A stretch of 46,821 bases of DNA, taken from the NCBI GenBank assembly GCA_009746045.1, contig RPFO01002326.1:64001-110821 (forward strand), given 5' to 3'. The translations under genes were made by a program, and so were the position numbers. How positions within the stretch are numbered: position 1 is the first letter of the stretch; each line of letters starts with the position of its first letter. This DNA is from Mesostigma viride. Lineage: Eukaryota; Streptophyta; Mesostigmatophyceae; Mesostigmatales; Mesostigmataceae. Below the pieces are notes generated by a model. That model was not told where the DNA came from, did no database searches, and was given only the letters and a program-made list of their open reading frames with translations. This document shows positions 33,334 to 43,237 of this stretch, piece after piece.

Positions 33334-33480
33334 GTTTGCTTGTCGTATACAGTGTAATAGCTTCGGAAAAGTATATCAGCGTGTGCGTCTTAGAAAGACG
33401 AAGCAATTGTGATATTCACAGCCGAATCGGGTGCCCAAATGTGAAAGTTATGAGCTCCACCGTCAGCCATGGCTACCTCG
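33334..33480. repeat. Direct repeat flanking half-LINE copy 2 (right copy)
   Basis: This is the partner of 29203-29352 in the same orientation, with matching order of TATATCAGC, GAAAGACG, TGTGATATTCAC and GTCAGCCATGGCTACC. Confidence 0.6.
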
Positions 33481-34250
33481 TGGCTCGTACGGCTCGTATT
33501 GAACCCCAACTCCATGGTCATTGAGACATTGTCGTCCATGGTTGAGACATATATACCTGATTTCTGGCATGCGCGCGCTGGGCGGTTGTCTCCTTGATAC
33601 CCAACTCTACGACGCCTGTGGCTGAATATTTACTTATGTAGTATGTTCAGTCTATACATAAGGATTTTTGCATTTGCACCATGTGCAGTTCTTGGACGTT
33701 TGGAAACATGGCATGGCTAACGTAATGACTGACTAGCTAGACCTTTTCAGTGGTTTTCCATTCGCAGGTATTTCCTCGTAAATGGCGGGAGAGCGATCGC
33801 AGCAACGGTGCTTGCCACTAGACACTCCCGGCAAGTTATAGGCTCGAAACACACGCCCTGATCAAGCAAGCTGTTTCCGGCCCCACCGTCTGGCTAGTAG
33901 GTCATCTAGTCGCTCTGCACGTAAGCCAGCCATAATTTCAATGCACAAGGCTACACATTTCCATCTCCATTTATATTCATCATCCTGAACGACTCGAAAA
34001 CGCGGACAAGATAACGGCAGGCTCGAGCTACTACGGTCCGGATTCTCCCGATTTCTGGCCTGCGCTGGTTGTCTCCTTGATACAGTTGGCAGATCGGACG
34101 CCACAGTCATTATATAAAGGAGGACGGCACAGTCATTATATGTGATCATGACTGAGCGGCACGTATTTATCAAGTATTAATTGCTGGCGCGCAGACTGAT
34201 TTGATTGATGTACACAAAGCGTCGCTCATGCATCCATGGTCTGAGCGTGC
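33481..34250. other. Unassigned spacer with two copies of a short dispersed unit
   Basis: No supported gene. At 33557-33599 and 34035-34082 it holds two copies of a unit built around GATTTCTGGC...GCTGG..GTTGTCTCCTTGATA. A small direct repeat, GGCACAGTCATTATA-like, lies at about 34097-34142. The remainder shows nothing recognisable. Confidence 0.5.
34035..34082 (+). repeat. Short dispersed unit (best copy)
   Basis: This 48-bp unit contains GGATTCTCCCGATTTCTGG and ends GGTTGTCTCCTTGATA. A reverse-complement copy at 42265-42311 matches almost base for base. Partial copies are at 22759-22784, 33557-33599 and 43078-43092. The nature is unknown; a short non-autonomous element or a fragment of a larger repeat are both possible. 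Confidence 0.6.
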
Positions 34251-34259
34251 CAAAGCCTG

Positions 34260-34831
34260 AAATGTGTTGTGACAAGCAGGTACGATTGGCAGCACGTATG
34301 ATATGCTGTATTGACCTGCGCTCACGCAGTATAGTGGTCCGGTATTTCCAGGTCGCACAGCAGCCTGAAACGGACCTGATGCTAGCGCAACGCCTGTACC
34401 ACAGCCTCATCGTGGGCAGGCTGCAACTGGGCAACGAACGCATCCGCATTGAGTCGGCAGCCTGGATGGCGGGCCAGCCTGGCCCCATCCGGGCATGACC
34501 TTTGCGAATGTGGCCAGCAAGGTGAAGGTACTCCAGGCCCGCAAGCTCCTAGGCGGAAGGAACGCGCCGAGCCCCGACGACCTCCTCTCACCGGCCCAGC
34601 TAGTCATCAAGAATGGTCTGCTGGGCAGCGACGTGGCGACCAAGGCCAAGCAGGAGCTCAAGAAGGTCTATATACGTCCGCCTCGTCCACGACACCCCCG
34701 TGCTATTCATCAACGGCCAGCGCACGGAGGCGCAGGCGCCGAACAAGCGGCACAAGTCGGGCCGTCCCAGGCCCGCCCCAGCTGCGTCATCATCGTCTAC
34801 GCACGTCCCGGGTATGGATGGCGCCCGGTAA
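34260..34831 (+). pseudogene. LINE ORF1 C-terminal region, frameshifted (different family)
   Basis: The first frame reads RSIVVRYFQVAQQPETD through ERIRIESAAWMAGQPGPI and stops at 34498. A shift continues as MTFANVASKVKVLQARKLL and DDLLSPAQLVIKNGLL. A second shift near 34672 gives KKVYIRLVHDTPVLFING and a basic tail with NKRHKSG. The order (RRM-like strand, basic helix, DDLxxAQ motif, then VYIR...LFINGQR) is that of LINE ORF1 proteins. It is followed about 400 bp later by an endonuclease, as in two-ORF LINEs. Confidence 0.68.
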
Positions 34832-35119
34832 GGGCACACCCTCGCGGCCTCGCGGTACAATAGGCTTTGGGCACAGCCTTTATAAACAAGCCCCTTTCCA
34901 TCCTCATGTCGCACCGTGCGAGCATGATCAGGATGCAAGGTCGCCAGGCACGCCACGGTCAACCTTCCCGCCAATTTACCAGCCTTACACGCCTCCTAGC
35001 CCGCCTTGAGCGGGATGAGGCCCAGTCGACACGCCGGCGACCCCATGCAGCCAGGACGGAGACGACGCATATCCGTCCTGAAAGAAAGTCTCCATGCGTT
35101 GACAAGCATTAACCCCAAT

Positions 35120-35217
35120 CGCCACCCTCCCCCCCCCCCCCCCCACCCCCACCCCCACCTCCACCCCCACCTCCAGCACTACCCTTCTCCACCCCCACCC
35201 CCACCCCCACCCCCCCG
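35120..35217 (+). repeat. CCCCCA/CCACCC tract between ORF1 and endonuclease
   Basis: About 100 bp of poly-C and CCCCCA/CCACCC units. It can be read in frame as a Pro-rich leader of the following endonuclease, or it may simply be a microsatellite. Confidence 0.85.
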
Positions 35218-35220
35218 CTA

Positions 35221-35775
35221 ATAGGGCAACGGCCCATTCTTGGTATTGCTAGTTTTAACGTGCGCACCCTCCCTGCAGATCCTTCTACGAGCGGCGGCAC
35301 CCCAGCACGCCAACGCGTCGACGAGCTGATCGCCCTGTGCGCCGACAACAAGATCGCTGTTCTTGGAGTCCAGGAGCACCGACGCACCGTTGACCCTCAG
35401 CACGCGGTCAACGGTCTGCTGGTCGACGACCTGCGTGCAGGCTGGCGGTTCCACTATGGTGGCGGCGACGCGCCGGGCCAAGGTGGTGTGGGCCTCTTGT
35501 GCTCGCCGGCAGCATCAGAGCAGCTCCAGTCCATCGTGCTGCGGTCCCCGCGTGTGCTAGTGGCCACTTTTTCGGCCACCGAGGGCCATTCACACCACAC
35601 GCTAACCGTTATCGTGGGATATGCACCACATGCGGGTCGAGCTCAGGCGGAACGTGAGGCCTTCTTCGACGCCCTCAAGGAGGAGGAGGCCAACATCCCA
35701 GCTCGGCACTTCCTGGTTATGCTGCTCGACGCCAACGCCACGCTGCCAGTTGGCACTGCATGCACTAGGAGTTAA
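35221..35775 (+). pseudogene. LINE ORF2 N-terminal APE-type endonuclease domain, truncated
   Basis: The frame reads ILGIASFNVRTLPADPS, then VLGVQEHRRTVD with the catalytic Glu of the QEHR motif. It continues with GGVGLLCSPAASEQL, VIVGYAPHAGRAQAE and HFLVMLLDANATLP, the last corresponding to the GDFNA-type metal-binding motif. It stops at 35773-35775, immediately after this motif, so the SDH motif and the entire RT are missing. In the intact family this nuclease nicks target DNA to prime reverse transcription. Loss of the 3' half is unusual for a LINE copy and points to later breakage or rearrangement. Confidence 0.8.
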
Positions 35776-35781
35776 TTTGAA

Positions 35782-36075
35782 GCCCCCGTAACCTGTCCGG
35801 TAACTTCGACGCCCCCGTAACCTGCCCGGTAACTTCGACGGGCCAGGTTACGGGTCCGTATTCGTTGGCGGTTTGGGTTACCGGACCGGTTACGGTACCA
35901 TTCGGAATATTGGCCCCGAGATTCGGTACGGCCCAGTAACTGGGCCGGTTATGTTTACGGGGGCGTGAACGGCTTCGGTTCAGGTTACGTTGGGGTATAC
36001 GGGACGGGTCAGGTAGTGGTTACGGCGCCATAGCTGCCCCAATATTAGGCACTGGGGTGGTTACGGAGCCGTTAT
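35782..36075. repeat. Cluster of GTAAC/GTTAC motifs in both orientations
   Basis: A 29-bp tandem pair (35782-35810, 35811-35839) with CCGTAACC and CCGGTAAC cores is followed by about ten further GGTTACGG, GGTTACC or CAGTAAC motifs, many preceded or followed by CCGG or GGCC. Several pair as inverted repeats, for example GGTTACCGGACCGGTTACGG. The cluster lies directly against the inner end of the right arm. No coding potential is seen. Confidence 0.75.
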
Positions 36076-36109
36076 CGTTAACTGGATCGTAAACCGCGAC
36101 ATAGCTGGC

Positions 36110-39100
36110 AGCTCAGCTTGTTCGTTATAATATTCCCGAAAACGTTAGTGTTTTCGTTTTTTGAGTTTCGCTTTTAATTGTCCGGCATTGACGTGAATAA
36201 ATATGGGGGTGCGAAATCCGTCTGTTTCTTGCTTCATGCAATGCATATCTTTGTCGTCAGATAATCAGCTCTTTAGGCTATGCCCGACCTTCCTATACTG
36301 CCAGCCTGCGGCAATGAGCCAGCAGAAGATATGGCGTGCCCAAGATTCCGCGCGAAGGCCGCTAATGGTCTTCCGGATGTGCAGTAAGTGCGGTAAAAGC
36401 TGCGAAAATTGCTTATAATGCCTGTAGGAAGCTCTTTGCGACAGTGTTTCCAAGCGAGTTCATTGTTCTTTTGACGCCAGATACAAAAGGCAAAGGGGGG
36501 CATCGTTTTTATTAGTCGGCAGTGCGGTTTCGAGAAGTGATGAGTCGGGCAGACGACCTCGCCACGACACCCTCGGCCCAAGCTTCGCATATCCCGGCAG
36601 CCATAAAGAAGCGCAGATTAAGCCAGGTGAGCGAGCCAGAGGGCCCAGAATCGTTGCTAACGCAAGGCAGCTTCTAAAAGGGTAGAAAGCTGGGTTGTTA
36701 AGACTTTCTCAAGAGCATGGTGCAGTGGTTATTGCCACCTTGTCCAGAGATTTGCCCTTGTCTTTCTGATTTAAAGACTGTTTTAAAGAGGGATGGGAGA
36801 ACGTTTCCAACGTTGTAGCTTATTCATTACTGTGAAGAAAGAGCCTTTTCAGTTGCTGACAATGAGATGGAAACTGTCTCATGCAAATTAACCAGGCAAT
36901 GCAAGTGATGCAAGGTGAGGCCATGCATGGCTGATATTGCCTTCATGCGTGAGTTGAGCAGGAGACTGGCTGGGTGTGTGGCTGGCTAGGTGAGCGGGGC
37001 GTGTATGGGGTGTTGCAATGGTGAGGGCATGCGAGGCGGGCACATGCCTGGCTGGTTTGGGTGTTGGGTAGTTAGGTGGTTCGGTGATTGTGTTGTTGAG
37101 TGGTTAGGTGGTTAGGTGGTTGTATAGCTGGGTGATTGGTTGTTTGGTTGTTTGATTGCCCAGAGAGCCTTGGGTGGGAGGCTTGGGCTATAGATGCTTC
37201 AAGGGATGCCTAGGCGTGGGTGGGTTCAATGGCAGGTGGGTGGCTGATAGGTGGATGCTTTGGTAAATGGCTGGCTGCGTAGGTGGGAGCACAGGCAGTT
37301 GGAGAGGGTGGGTGGCTGGCTGGCTGGTCATGGTGGGTGGATGAGTGCAAGGGCGGTCGGTTATTGGCAGATGCCCAGGTGGCTGGGTGATGATAGGCTT
37401 TGGGGACTTTGAAGTGGGTGGGTTGTTGGATGCATGAGTGAAACAACTGCACGTTTTTGAGGGTGGTGTGTTGGTGGTTGGTTGGTTAGGGATGTATGTG
37501 TGTGTGTGGGTTGGTGGGTGGGCCATTGGTGGCTGGTGGCTGGTGGATGTGTAGATGACTAGATGTGGGTGGGTGGGCGAAGGGACGGGTAGATGGACGG
37601 GTGGGCGCACAGATATGGATGCGTGGATGGGTTTATGGTTGGGACCGACTCACCTATCACGGGTGAAGGGCTGTGCAGGTTTGGGGTGAGGTAAGTGCCG
37701 GGGTGCTGGCTGAGAAAATGCATGTGTGGGTGGGTCAGTGGGTGGGTCAGTGGGTATAAGGGTGTGGGGGCAGTGAATGGTTGAGTGGGTAGGTGCGTGG
37801 GTGGGTCAACTGTGGGTGGCCGGACGGGTGCATATGGGGCCAGCTGGCTGGGTGTTTAGGTGGTTGGGTGGTTGGGTGGTTGGCTCATTGGATGGGGGAA
37901 TGCCTGCTTATTACCTAGTTGGTGTGTGGGTTGCGCAGGTGCCTTGGTGGGTGGGTGGATGTCCAAGTGGGTTGGTAGGTGGTTGGGTGCCTAGGTGCAC
38001 GCATGGTTGTATAAGTTGGGTAAGCACGTGCGCGGCTGGCTTGGTGGGTGGGTCACTGGGTGGGAGGACAGGTGGCTGTCTGGGTGCACGGGCGCGCGAG
38101 TGTGTGAGCAGTTGTGTGGGTGGGTGGCCAGGTGGCTGCATGGGTGGGCGACTGCATGGGTGGCTTGGTGCGCACAAAGTGCAAGAGATGGAGACATGGG
38201 ATATGCCAATGCCATATCATGTGAGCATACGTGGATGCCAGGTGACATGTGCCAGCGTTGGGGTCACTGCACCTTGATATGCTCGCTCGGCATATTCTCG
38301 ACATGTATTACTGTACACGCAGTGTATATCATGCATGGTGCGTGTTGGTAGCATTCAAATGGCTGTGTTAGTGATGTGGCATGTATTATTCACCTTTCCT
38401 TCCCATTTTGCAATGTGCCAAGTAGTTTAGAGGCACGGTGTCATGGGGTATACATATGGACATGCACTGCACATCACAGCTTTGTGGCATACTGGCAATG
38501 CCTACCTTACATGATGGATTCTGCTAGCAATGGTCACCACTCAGGCATTCACATGCACCAAGGTTTTGCACACTGTTTGTACTAGTCATTCTTGAGTTGC
38601 CTGCAAAGATTTAAATGATGCGCCCCAGCTTGGAGAATGTTTTGGTGGGTAATGTTGTTAAAATTGTGGGTAAAAAAGCAAAAAATGGTGACAATTGCTG
38701 GCAAATGTCACCATTTTGGGCTCTGCATGATCTGAATTTCTGCTCATGACTTGTTGAGACCTTGCTTCAGGTGCTGGCATGATGGCAATAAGTTTTGGTG
38801 GCATTCTGACATTATTTGGGTTAAATATTGATTTTAAATGGCCATTAATGACAAATGCTAGCAAAATTTTGCTAGCATTTGTCACCAACTAGGGCTCCAA
38901 ATGGCGTAGAACTTTGTACAAGGTCAGAACAACTATTATTCATCACCACTGCAAAGTTACAGCATAATCTGAGATCAACTATTGTTTCTATGCAAGTGCA
39001 AGTGGTTTAGGTGGCCAGTTTTGGCCTTGGATCTGGAGTTAACTTAAGCAGGGAGTACCATGTAAACTTAACATTTTGACTCAACTACTCCACCACTAGC

Positions 39101-39206
39101 CAGACACATCCCGGGGAGTGGTGGGATCCAATCCTAGGTCAATCGGACAATAAACTTGCCATGGGCCATAATTTATGTAAAAAAAAGGCCATTTCAAGGT
39201 GTTGTG
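36110..39206. repeat. Right arm of the 3.1-kb inverted repeat
   Basis: This is the reverse complement of 25661-28758. It starts near GCTCAGCTTGTT and ends CAAGGTGTTGTG at 39206. The middle (about 37000-38170) is the G/T-rich version of the degenerate repeat. Both arms carry the same short open frame (28359-28598 plus strand; 36265-36453 minus strand), but this frame has no recognisable domain. Confidence 0.85.
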
Positions 39207-39781
39207 TCCATTGGCCATGTTTGTTGCCCATGTCAGTTAGCGCAGTTTAGGATGTGTTGTTTTGTTGTTTAGCTGGGTTGGCATAGGCCTTACACTCTAA
39301 CCCAGGGGAAACAGAGAAAATGCTTGTTAGGCATGTGAATGCTACCATCAGTGTTCACATAGTTGCCATGCACCAAGTGCATTGTCGTGTCTGCCTCATC
39401 ATCTGCTGGTTCACCATGCGTTGATTTCTGACTTTCCCTTGTTCTAATGATGTGACAATACTTCAATGTGCTGAGCCAACCATGCTTGATGTAATTTACT
39501 GCATGCAAGCTGCCATAATACCATGATCCTGTTGGATGATCCTACTTGGTTCCTTGTCCTCCATTGGCCATGTTTGTTGCCCATGTCAGTTAGGGCAGTT
39601 TAGGATGTGTTGTTTTGTTGTTTACCTTGGTTGGCATAGGCCTTACACTCTAACCCAGGGGAAACAAAGAAAATGCTTGTTAGGCATGTGAGTGCTACCA
39701 TCAGTGTTCACATGGTTGCCATGCACCCAGTGCATTGTCGTGTCTGCCTCAGCATCTGCCGGTTCACCATGCGTTGATTTA
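39207..39781 (+). repeat. Spaced direct repeat of about 221 bp beside the right arm
   Basis: TCCATTGGCCATGTTTG starts at 39207, the first base after the arm, and again at 39560. About 221 bp after each start match at roughly 95%, giving a 353-bp period. The intervening 132 bp are unique. The left edge coincides exactly with the arm end. Confidence 0.85.
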
Positions 39782-39842
39782 TGCCTTGTTCCCCCGCTCC
39801 GCATTCGTTGGCATTCCGTTTTGGCGTTGCCGTTGAATACAG

Positions 39843-41099
39843 GTGAGGGAATGCAAAGAACCGCTTGACTTCTCTGCAGCATCAGCAAAGTATGATGTAC
39901 ATGGCAACCCATGGAAGCGTGCGGCGGGGGCAAAATATATGCTACAGGAATTGAGAAAATGGCATCAACAAAATCGCACGCTGTGGAAGAGCCTTAAAGT
40001 GGTAAAACAACGCCACAATGGAGGTGTGACCAGTCGGCTTCAGGGAAGAGTAGCGGTGAGTCACTCTCTTATTTTAGTTGGCGGCAATTCATTGCTGTGA
40101 TGCAGGCTGCCATGCCAGCAGTCTTCCCTAATGTGTATGGTAGGAGTACAAGACTAAGGCAGTTATGTTGCTGGCCTCTGCACTGACCCTCCCGCTACAT
40201 TGTTGGTAATGTTGCTGCTTGGTTGGCTTTCCTTTGACGTGCATATCGTCCAATTCTGTGATGCAGATTGAACGCCTAAGCAGCCACATCTATATCTGGA
40301 GCAAGGCATGAACGGCAGCAGAAAAGAGAGAGGAAGAGAGGGAAAGAGAGGCTGCGGAGAAGCGCGAGGAACAGCTAAGATGCAAGAGGCAACGGGTGGA
40401 GGAACATGGCAACGAAGCCAGCGGTAGTGGGAGCTGCGAGCGAGCACGTCAACTGCGGTGGATGCACACGTGGGGGAGGCACATGCGGGGCAAGCATGTG
40501 TAGGCCTGCAAATCGTGCCAGGGCCCACCGTGATTGCAATTGCCGAGTTCCTGCTGAAGCGAGCACTGGCCTCCTTTCCGCAGTTGGCAGCCAAGGACAC
40601 GACAATCACGCTTGTGGAGAGTTTGTGTAAGGAAGAACCTGGACTCGGCATCGGGCAGTCCAGCGGTGGACCTGCTGAACAACACAGCCTGTGCCCTTGC
40701 GAATGCCGCGCTGCAGTTGGTCTCCAACTCCGTCCATCCATGTTGATGGCAAGGTTAGTTGTGCCACATTTTCTTCCTGTTTTGGGTATGACGCATCAAT
40801 AATTGCCCCTTGTATGTACGGGTGCGGTCGATTGACCTCCCTCCAGCAACATTGCAACATCCGTTACTGACGTCCACTGCGGCGGATGCGTTCCTCCAGC
40901 ATGTTAGTTGCCTTGTGAGCTGTAATTGTGCAGGGTGTCGTCAGTACATCCGATGAGAAGGATAACAAGGAGCTCAAGTGTCACTGGTGTTGCCTGGTTG
41001 ATGGCGCGCGTAATATCCATGGGCATCAGCATATGGTCCCAAACACACTCAAACGGCTGGCCGAGTCGCTGGGAGAGGCAGTCCACATGCAGTTGGAGA
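39843..41099 (+). pseudogene. Degenerate multi-exon gene remnant, function unknown
   Basis: Exon-like blocks are visible. 39843-40055 (VRECKEPLDFSAASAKYDVH...LQGRVA) lies between acceptor AATACAG and donor GTGAGT. A phase-0 block from 40267 reads IERLSSHIYIWSKA, hits TGA, then continues in frame as a charged helix AAEKREEEREREAAEKREEQL. Later frames read TVIAIAEFLLKRALASFPQLAAKDTTITLVESL and VDLLNNTACALANAALQLVSN. A last block from 40934 contains KELKCHWCCLVDGARNIHGHQH, perhaps a metal-binding segment. The in-frame stop and at least two frame changes suggest a pseudogene. I do not recognise the family. Confidence 0.35.
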
Positions 41100-41120
41100 G
41101 GGTGGGTGGGTGGGGTGGCG

Positions 41121-41175
41121 GGAGGGAGGGAGGGAGGGAGGGAGGGAGGGAGGGAGGGAGGGAGGGAGGGAGGGC
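41121..41175 (+). repeat. GGGA microsatellite
   Basis: About 13 perfect GGGA tetramers lie at the start of the third arm copy. They are absent from the equivalent place in the right arm and so expanded after divergence. Confidence 0.93.
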
Positions 41176-42600
41176 GGGTGGGTGGGTGGTTATGGTGGGT
41201 GGATGGGTGCAAGGGTGGTTGCTTATAAGTGAATCGCCAGGTGGCTGGGGGATCGACGGGGTTTGGGAACTCCTAGGTGGGTGCATTGTTGGATGCCTGA
41301 GTGAAACTGTTGCATGGGCTGGAGGATTTGCACCGTTGGTTTGTGGCGGGTGGATGTGTAGCTGTGATTAGAAGTGGGTGGGGTGAGCGATGGGGAAGGT
41401 AAATGGGTGGGTGGGTGCACGGATATGGGTGGGTGGGTGGTTTTGTAGTTGGGATCGACTCACCTATCGCGGGTGGAGGGCTGTGCATGTTAGGGGTGAG
41501 ATGGGTGGGTGACTGGCTGAGAGGATGTGGATGTGTGAGGGTGAGTGGGTGCAGGTCGGTGGGTATAAGGGTATGGGGGGAAAGAGTGGTCGAGTGGGAA
41601 GGGGCGTGGGTGGGTCAGGGGTGGGCGGCCTGGTGGGCACACATGGGGCCAGCTGGCTGGGTGGTTAGGTGGCTGCGTGGTTTTAGTAATGGGTGCCTGG
41701 ATAAAAGGATGGGTGAATGCCTCCTTATTGCCTAGGTGGGTAGATTGCATATGTGGCTAGCTGGGTGGGTGGATGTCCCAGTGGGTGGGTATGTGGCTGG
41801 GTGCCTGGGTGCACGAGTGGTTAGATAGGTTGGTTTAGTAGGTGCGTGGCTGGCTGGCTGGGTCACCGGGTGGGTGGACCAGTGGGTGGCTGGGTACTCA
41901 GGTGCGCAAGTGTATGAGTACTTGTGTGGGTGGGCCAGGTGGATGCATGGGTGGGTGACTGCATGGGTGACTCGGTACGCACAAAGGGCAACGGATATAG
42001 ACATGGGGATATGCCAATGCCTTGGGGTGAGCATACGTGGATGCCAGGTGACATGTGCCAGCCTGTCGCAGTTATACTGTACCTTGGCGTTTGCTTGGCG
42101 TGTCGTTGCCAATAATTTCACACAGGATGTACATGGTACGTGTTGGTAGCAATCACATGGCTGTGTTAGTGAGTGATGTTGCATGTATTGTTCAGCTTTC
42201 TTTCCCATTTTGCAATGTGCCAAGGTTCTTAAGTAGTTTAGAAGTATGGTGTCATGGGGTATACATCAAGGAGACAACCAGCGCAGGCCAGAAATCGGGA
42301 GAATCCGGACCATGGTAGCTCACATGCATGTGCACTGCACATCACACATTTGTGGCATACTCGCAATGTCTACCTTACATCTTGCATTCTGTTAGGAACA
42401 GTCGCCACTCAGGCATTCACATGCACCAGGGTTTCGCTCACTGTTTGTGCTGTAGTCATCGTTAAATAAAAAATCTTTACAAAGCCTGGCAATTGTCATA
42501 ATGTTGGGCTCCTTATGACATGAGATTTTGCACACGAAGTTTTGCGACCATGCTTCAGATGCTTGCATGATGACGACCAGTTTTGGTTGTAATATGACAT

Positions 42601-42760
42601 GGTGGTGCAGGTGCCCTGGTGCACCTAGAGCAGTGGTAGCTTACATTCCCACCCTTGCATGAAGTAGCCTAGAATGTATTAAAAGCCATATGCCCCTTCT
42701 CAGGGATATGTGCTACATTTACTCCCAACGGAGTGATGTTGATAACTAATTAATTAATTA
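42601..42760 (+). mobile_element. 160-bp retroposed half-LINE 3' end with 7-bp target-site duplication
   Basis: It is flanked by ATGACAT at 42594-42600 and 42761-42767. The sequence matches the 3' UTR of the half-LINEs (reverse complement of about 22850-23000). It ends with the perfect hairpin CTCC-CAAC-GGAG (42722-42733) and a TAATTAATTAATTA tail. It is a 5'-truncated copy inserted into the third arm copy. Confidence 0.88.
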
Positions 42761-43005
42761 ATGACATCATATTAATTTTTAAAATCATTATTGATAGCAA
42801 CACTACCTTGTTAGCATTTGTTACCATTCAGGGCTCCAAATGCCCTGAGGCGTTGTACAAGGTCTGAACAACCGTAATTCATTGTGGCTGTTAAGTTCCA
42901 GCTTCGTCGGGCATAATTCGTCTAACTATCTAAGTGCAAACGTTGTTTGGAAGGGACTCATTTTGGCCTTAATTAAGGATCTGGAGCAGGAGCACGTATT
43001 CCATG

Positions 43006-43237
43006 GACTGATGGGGGTGGGTGCATTAGAACTGAGCCGCGAAGACTAGCTGATCTCACTCTAATCTTATATACAAAGTTGTCTCCTTGATAATATACAA
43101 AGTTGTCTCTCGTAACACAAAATCCTAACTACTCTACTCAGTCACGCACCCCTTCCTCCTGGCGTGGGGGAGGGGGGGCTCTTACATCGCCATGCGTCCA
43201 GGCATGATTTGTCTCGCTTCATGTACCATGATTGCCT
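43006..43237. other. Spacer with remnants of a LINE-like 3' UTR
   Basis: No gene is seen. It contains two GTTGTCTC units (43078, 43103) and a stretch AACACAAAATCCTAACTACTCTACTCA. That stretch resembles the 3' UTR of the minus-strand LINE near 24770-24800. The resemblance is weak. Confidence 0.35.

Larger units (their letters stand above)
30493..33406 (-). pseudogene. LINE ORF1-type protein, frameshifted and interrupted (half-LINE copy 2)
   Basis: On the minus strand an N-terminal part near 33300-33191 (SPENTSSAPAAAPPSYPD) continues after the LINE insertion at 31821. There it has the conserved YDFDINFYGFWDRKPS block, a Pro-rich centre with VRTLLKEAFEQHVAPLA, then PWADMLKQHTTSTTS and RSLNIIVKNFD, and finally LSFLSRRKRLEKTHYTLDD before the stop at 30493. 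The initiating ATG of copy 1 is CTG here. Several frameshifts plus a 1.4-kb insertion make it a pseudogene. Confidence 0.7.
41088..43005. repeat. Third, diverged copy of the arm sequence
   Basis: It has the same orientation as the right arm and matches about 37285-39060. Shared landmarks are GGTTGGGATCGACTCACCTATC-like sequence at about 41450, the GGATGCCAGGTGACATGTGCCAGC region at about 42040, CCATTTTGCAATGTGCCA at about 42205, and GGGCTCCAAATG at about 42828. It is more diverged than the two arms are from each other. It starts with a GGGA microsatellite (41121-41175) and is interrupted by insertions at 42265-42311 and 42601-42760. Confidence 0.78.

Noticed and set aside
25661-39206. The two 3.1-kb arms as LTRs of a retrotransposon
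   Set aside because: The arms are inverted, not direct, and the centre holds no gag-pol, integrase or primer-binding site.
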